NCBI GenBank assembly: GCA_031430595.1
Contig: JANPBU010000043.1
Coordinates: 1 to 64,000 of the forward strand
Direction of reading: 5' to 3'
DNA: 64,000 bases
Source of the DNA: JANNBN01 sp031430595
GTDB lineage: Bacteria; Actinomycetota; Acidimicrobiia; Acidimicrobiales; JANYDT01
Made by a program: the position numbers and the translations under genes
Notes under the pieces: generated by a model
Told to the model about the DNA's origin: nothing
The model's input: the letters and a program-made list of their open reading frames with translations, nothing else
The model's database searches: none
Shown: positions 60,520 to 64,000 of the stretch, piece by piece
Layout: each line of letters opens with the position of its first letter
How positions within the stretch are numbered: position 1 is the first letter of the stretch

Positions 60520-61977
60520 GTGGGAAAACAGTCTGCAGCCGAACCAAAGTCGCCTTCCGCTCGCAAGTCGACGTCAACTTCGAACTTTGGTGTGAGTACC
60601 CGGGAAAGCCATGACGCGTCGGGCTTTTACAGCCGTTTTCGTGCTCCGACCCTATCTACAGATAGCACGGTGTTGCCCCCCACCCCGATTGCCGAACCCA
60701 TTGTTTGTGGCGATGCCCGCAAGATGGATTCGATCGTCGATGGCTCGGTTGCCCTGGTCGTTACGTCACCGCCGTACTTCGCAGGAAAGCAGTACGAGGA
60801 AGAACTTGAACGTGACGGGGTTCCGTCTTCGTATCTTGAGTACCTACAACTACTCACCGATGTGTTCGCTGAATGTGTGCGAAAACTCGAACCGGGTGGA
60901 CGCATTGCGGTGAACGTCGCGAACCTTGGCCGCAAACCGTATCGAAGCCTGTCTGCCGACGTGACCCGAATTTTGGAGCATGACTTAGGTTTGCTGCTGC
61001 GGGGCGAACTGGTGTGGCGAAAGGCTGAAGGGGCGAGTGGGTCGTGTGCGTGGGGCTCGTTTCGGAGTGCGGCAAACCCGGTACTGCGTGACACCACCGA
61101 GCGCGTCATTATTGCGAGCAAAGGTCGATTCGATAGGGCCCGTACTGCGAAGCAGCGACTGGCCGAAGGTCTTCCGCACGAAAGTACTCTGCTCACTGAA
61201 GACTTTATGGCGTTGACGCTTGATGTGTGGAACATCCCTCCCGAAAGTGCTCGGCGAGTTGGGCACCCGGCACCGTTCCCGGTTGAACTTCCCGAACAGT
61301 TGATACGTCTTTATACGTATGCAGATGATTTAGTGCTCGATCCATTTGTTGGTGCCGGTTCAACATTAATGGCAGCGAAAGCACTTAACCGTAGGTATGT
61401 TGGGTATGACCTTGACCAAGAGTATGTCCAACTTTCGCAGCGCCGTGTCGATGAGGTTGTGCCCGGTTCGTTGCTTCCATCACCTGAATTTCGCCCGGCC
61501 GGAAAGCTGGCTGAGGCGTGCATTGTGACGGCCGGATTTACCATTACCGGTCGGAACAAACGCATAGCAAAAACCGGGGTCGTTGTAGATTTCGTGGCGA
61601 AAGACCAACGCGGGTTCACGTGGTTTTTTGATCTTCCTGGGGCGAACACCACCCACCGGGGTGGCATGTTGACGTCTGATTCGGTTTGGAAGTTACTTGG
61701 GCGTTCATTGGCCCTACATGGGCGCTTCCCGGGGGTTCCGATTGTGGTGTTATCACCGCAGCTACCGAAAAAGGCGAGTGAGGGCGATACGGCGCTTCGT
61801 GCCGCTGGGCCCGATGCGATCTTCGATGCCATCCACCTGCTTGATCCCAAAAGCACAGCGCGCTTATCTTCATATGCGGCGGGTGGCGCACACGAGGTTC
61901 CGCTGCCGGGTTACTGGACATCGGCTGACCTTGCAAGACGAAACGTGATGCCGCTCTCAAACAATACCGTCTGGTAG
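60520..61977 (+). CDS. Beta-class DNA methyltransferase with extra C-terminal domain
   Basis: 485 residues from GTG 60520. Catalytic motif IV TSPPYFAGKQYEEELE near 83 precedes the SAM motif DPFVGAGSTLMAAKALNRRYVGYDLD near 270, the group beta order of N4-cytosine or N6-adenine methylases. A Ser/Thr-rich first 45 residues and a C-terminal 155-residue part beyond the standard fold follow. That part (GVVVDFVAKDQRGFTWFFDL then GGMLTSDSVWKLLGRSLALH) looks like a degenerate PD-(D/E)XK nuclease-type domain, where the Lys is not evident. A fused restriction-modification or Type IIG-like enzyme is possible; a stand-alone regulatory methylase also. Confidence 0.85.
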   Translation: MGKQSAAEPKSPSARKSTSTSNFGVSTRESHDASGFYSRFRAPTLSTDSTVLPPTPIAEPIVCGDARKMDSIVDGSVALVVTSPPYFAGKQYEEELERDGVPSSYLEYLQLLTDVFAECVRKLEPGGRIAVNVANLGRKPYRSLSADVTRILEHDLGLLLRGELVWRKAEGASGSCAWGSFRSAANPVLRDTTERVIIASKGRFDRARTAKQRLAEGLPHESTLLTEDFMALTLDVWNIPPESARRVGHPAPFPVELPEQLIRLYTYADDLVLDPFVGAGSTLMAAKALNRRYVGYDLDQEYVQLSQRRVDEVVPGSLLPSPEFRPAGKLAEACIVTAGFTITGRNKRIAKTGVVVDFVAKDQRGFTWFFDLPGANTTHRGGMLTSDSVWKLLGRSLALHGRFPGVPIVVLSPQLPKKASEGDTALRAAGPDAIFDAIHLLDPKSTARLSSYAAGGAHEVPLPGYWTSADLARRNVMPLSNNTVW

Positions 61978-62016
61978 GTCTTCAAAATCACTGTTGAACT
62001 AGTGAAACGAAACCTC

Positions 62017-63314
62017 TCATTTTCCGGCATCAGTTTCGCAGCCATTCGGCCCGGCATTTTTCCCAGTGGTTGCCAGAAATCCCTCCTTCGACGAGCAGGA
62101 CTGCACTAGATGGTCGATCCATTTTTGTGTGTACTGATATTGCTTGAAACTCGACACATACTCGGCAAATTCAGCATTGGTTGTTCGGTCCGTTTGGCCA
62201 AGTCCTGGTTTTGCCCCGAGGCGTCGGGCAGATTCGGCGTGTAGGCATGTGTTGAATTTATAGCCAGTCCTTCGAGCAACCTCGGCAACCACGTGAGTGG
62301 GGCGAAAGCGGTGGACCCCCGAGATCAGTCTGTTCAAAACCACGTACTCGTTGAATGTCCCGTTCAACTCTGCCGGGACTTCGTTCGGCTTCACGAAGTA
62401 AGCGACCGCATCTGGATTACGACCGGAACTCGGAACAACGGGAATGAACGCAACACGCAACTGGAATGCGGGATCTAAAGCAATTTCTGGACGAAGGTCG
62501 TCCCCTCGATTCAATACTGACTGGACATCAAGGGGCAATCTGGCCTGGAGCGCCTTTCTTGAGGCGAGTACGCCCGGGTCCCGAAAACCGGTAACTGAAG
62601 CGGAACGGAGAGCGACTCAGCGATGGCGTACTCAGGCCCGAAAAAATTTGACAGCACAGATTCAATATTGAGGAGCCCAGCCTGCGCCTGAGGGATCACC
62701 GGAAGGTCGACCTCTGGGAGGTATCGGTGTGCAACACAATTGCGAAGGTCGATCCAAAAATCGACGTTCGCTCGAAGCGCCGACTGGCTCGTACCGGCGC
62801 CCGGCAGTGCCCTATTAATCAATTCGGAGGTTCCGAGGGCTTGTTCGACCCGCTTACGAAGAATGGGTTGCCGGTTCCCGTCTACCTTCGTCCACTCCTC
62901 GCCGGCTCGCTGAAGCAAAGAAATCGCAATGCCGTTCCACGCTGCAACAAAAAGGAGTGAGAACGATGCCGTCCGAAAACGAGAAGTGGGATCGTTCCAT
63001 ATTCGTATTGCCGCTAAACACGACTCGCGAGCATGTCGCACTTGAACTTCCCAAGGCTTTTCTATGTAGCCAACCGGTGAAGCACCCAAGCCTTTAACTT
63101 GTCGTTCGAGGTCTGCGATACGGTCCGTTTGCTTGGACGGCTTGGAGGTTGACACTCCAAGGTGGCTGTTAACAAAACGGTCGAAGTGTCGACCGTGGGA
63201 GGTCGCATCAGACCACGTTTCAATCTCAAGCTGACTCTTAGAAACGCCTCTTCCTTGGTCCCATCTGGCGAAGAGTTCCCCAGCCAGCGTTACTTTTTCT
63301 TCTGAGCAGTCCAT
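62017..63314 (-). pseudogene. DUF3644/HEPN-like gene broken by a frameshift
   Basis: From ATG 63312-63314 the first frame runs to about codon 246 and then stops at 62511; the next frame takes over from 62582 to TGA 62017. Inserting one G in the GGG at 62580-62582 joins VPLQLPVFG to DPGVLASRKALQ smoothly, giving about 431 residues. The middle contains WIDLRNCVAHRYLPE, the R-x4-H motif of HEPN RNases, within a DUF3644-type segment (CLAAIRIWNDPTSRFRTASFSLLFVAAWNG). Likely a defence or toxin RNase. Either an inactive gene or a one-base assembly error. Confidence 0.7.
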
Positions 63315-63326
63315 TCTCAGCAAACG

Positions 63327-63485
63327 TTAGACGAGCTCGCACACGTTCCACAGGGCAAGCGACTTCGTTGAAACAACGTGCAGCTTTCGGAGCTTTAAAA
63401 AGGGCCTTGCAGTTCGTCCGGCAGCAAAGTCTTCGAGAACGGGTCGCCGTGCGTTGGTTTGGATCGAAGGTTCACTTTCATGCCA
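63327..63485 (-). pseudogene. Possible 3' remnant upstream of the HEPN-like gene
   Basis: A frame ending TAA 63327 gives PSIQTNARRPVLEDFAAGRT then PFLKLRKLHVVSTKSLALWN, and stops 13 bp before the HEPN-like start, as in an operon. Upstream the frame runs antisense into the toxin-antitoxin-like genes, so the original 5' part is absent. No family recognised; could also be non-coding. Confidence 0.3.
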
Positions 63486-63521
63486 TCCGCCTAAGCTTCC
63501 TCGAGATGTAAGGATGTTGGA

Positions 63522-63722
63522 ATGACGACCGGCGATAATCTGTTGGACGAATTCAGACGAGCACGGCGCACCGGAGACCCGCGGATAACGCCTGAGGGTC
63601 GCGAGATTCTGCGTCGGATTACCTCGGGTGACCTCGCCGACGAGTTCGCTGATTCCCTCGCAATGATCAGCCAAAACGACCCGGCACTTGGATCGGACGA
63701 CCAAGTAACCCCGACCGCATGA
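63522..63722 (+). CDS. Antitoxin-like small protein
   Basis: 66 residues: MTTGDNLLDEFRRARRTGD, EGREILRRITSGDLADEFADSLAMI and an acidic tail. Short, partly helical, unfolded end. It overlaps the next gene by ATGA (63719-63722), the layout of a VapB-VapC-like pair. Family not certain. Confidence 0.6.
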   Translation: MTTGDNLLDEFRRARRTGDPRITPEGREILRRITSGDLADEFADSLAMISQNDPALGSDDQVTPTA

Positions 63723-64000
63723 TTGTTGTCGACGAGTACCTCGCCGTCCGCTCACTCGTTGGCGATCTTCCGGCAGACCTGCCCGACGATTTCCTCGGAG
63801 TGCCGATCTCCGCCCATTGGCGGTTACTTCAACGGATTCACGCACCAGGAAACGGTCAACTGAGCCAGTTGCTCGCACTCCTGCCGGAAAACGATCGTGA
63901 AGCGTTGCGGTCACCCCATCCACACGTCGTCGAGATTCTTGATCCCCGCCCGTACCTTGATGAAGCGGCGCAAATCTCAGCCCGTTTCGGCGGAACAGGC
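63719..64000 (+). CDS. VapC-like toxin, partial at right edge
   Basis: 94 codons to the edge. Starts MIVVDEYLAVRSLVGDLPAD (a PIN-type strand with Asp5 and Glu6), then ISAHWRLLQRIHAPGNGQLSQLLALLPEN, SPHPHVVEILDPRPYLDEA. It resembles, from memory, an actinobacterial family of PIN-related toxins next to short antitoxins. The canonical D-T-N start of PIN RNases is modified. Confidence 0.5.
   Translation, partial: MIVVDEYLAVRSLVGDLPADLPDDFLGVPISAHWRLLQRIHAPGNGQLSQLLALLPENDREALRSPHPHVVEILDPRPYLDEAAQISARFGGTG

Noticed and set aside
63327..63923. 198-codon minus-strand ORF as a full gene
   Set aside because: Its first two thirds are antisense to the overlapping antitoxin/toxin-like genes; only the last 50 codons look coding.
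1..64000. Prophage, integrative element or intact insertion sequence
   Set aside because: No integrase, transposase, portal, terminase or relaxase frame is seen; the accessory genes are scattered singletons or small modules.

Overview
The window looks like chromosomal DNA of an uncultured-type actinobacterium, most likely class Acidimicrobiia (Ilumatobacter or freshwater/marine relatives). This is an inference from moderately high GC, frequent GTG/TTG starts, many 4-bp ATGA/GTGA gene overlaps, a Tad pilus locus with a DUF4244-type pilin next to an MrfA-like helicase, a heliorhodopsin gene and methylmalonyl-CoA epimerase. There is no rRNA, CRISPR array, intact insertion sequence or prophage; one tRNA gene is present and it reads UGA (selenocysteine).

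Layout. 1-6.9 kb: the 5' two thirds of a giant secreted YD-repeat/RHS-like protein on the minus strand. It runs off the left edge, its signal-peptide segment is separated from the body by a frameshift at an 8-G tract, and it carries tandem 173-residue modules. 7-11.3 kb: heliorhodopsin, methylmalonyl-CoA epimerase, a YcnI-like DUF1775 protein, a MazF-type toxin-antitoxin pair and three small unknown or weakly assigned genes. 11.4-12.6 kb: principal-type sigma-70 factor, a bidirectional terminator and selC. 12.7-19.2 kb: compact Tad pilus operon (tadZ-A-B-C, pilin, TadE) convergent with a DUF1998-type helicase. 19.2-22.4 kb: three-gene glycosyltransferase/methyltransferase/alpha-toroid operon. 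22.5-30.9 kb: YaaA, an aminotransferase plus omega-amidase pair under a striking four-copy palindromic element, a monoacylglycerol-lipase-like hydrolase, a membrane-anchored molybdopterin oxidoreductase and an M1-like metallopeptidase.

30.9-37.3 kb is a sucrose locus: amylosucrase diverges from a LacI-type regulator, which is followed by a PfkB fructokinase. The kinase overlaps by 4 bp an unusual TyrA-PheA (prephenate dehydrogenase-prephenate dehydratase) fusion. 37.3-39.1 kb is a decay zone: the remnant of a nucleotidyltransferase pair, a DUF1801 gene, an ACT-domain gene and a TetR fragment. 39.1-48.2 kb carries a NarL-type two-component system, a sterol-desaturase-family enzyme, a fasciclin lipoprotein, an Asp/Glu racemase, and two MarR regulators, each facing or next to palindromic promoters (secreted protein plus redoxin; YceI plus SnoaL-like protein plus esterase).

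48.2-50.5 kb: an S4 RNA-binding gene, homocysteine methyltransferase and an intact two-gene nucleotidyltransferase (DUF6036-like) module, all translationally coupled. 50.6-58.3 kb is mostly housekeeping: SDR, PPOX, tandem GNAT, LarC, Glu-Q-tRNA(Asp) synthetase, DusB and Maf. 58.3-64 kb: a secreted Ig-like repeat protein, a class I methyltransferase, a beta-class DNA methyltransferase with an extra C-terminal domain, a frameshifted DUF3644/HEPN-like gene, and a toxin-antitoxin-like pair cut by the right edge. This last stretch is the best candidate for a defence locus.

The items most deserving attention are the heliorhodopsin, the G8 frameshift in the RHS-like gene, selC, the TyrA-PheA fusion coupled to fructokinase, the four-copy TTGTCAG palindrome at 25.63-25.71 kb, and the DNA methyltransferase/HEPN region.
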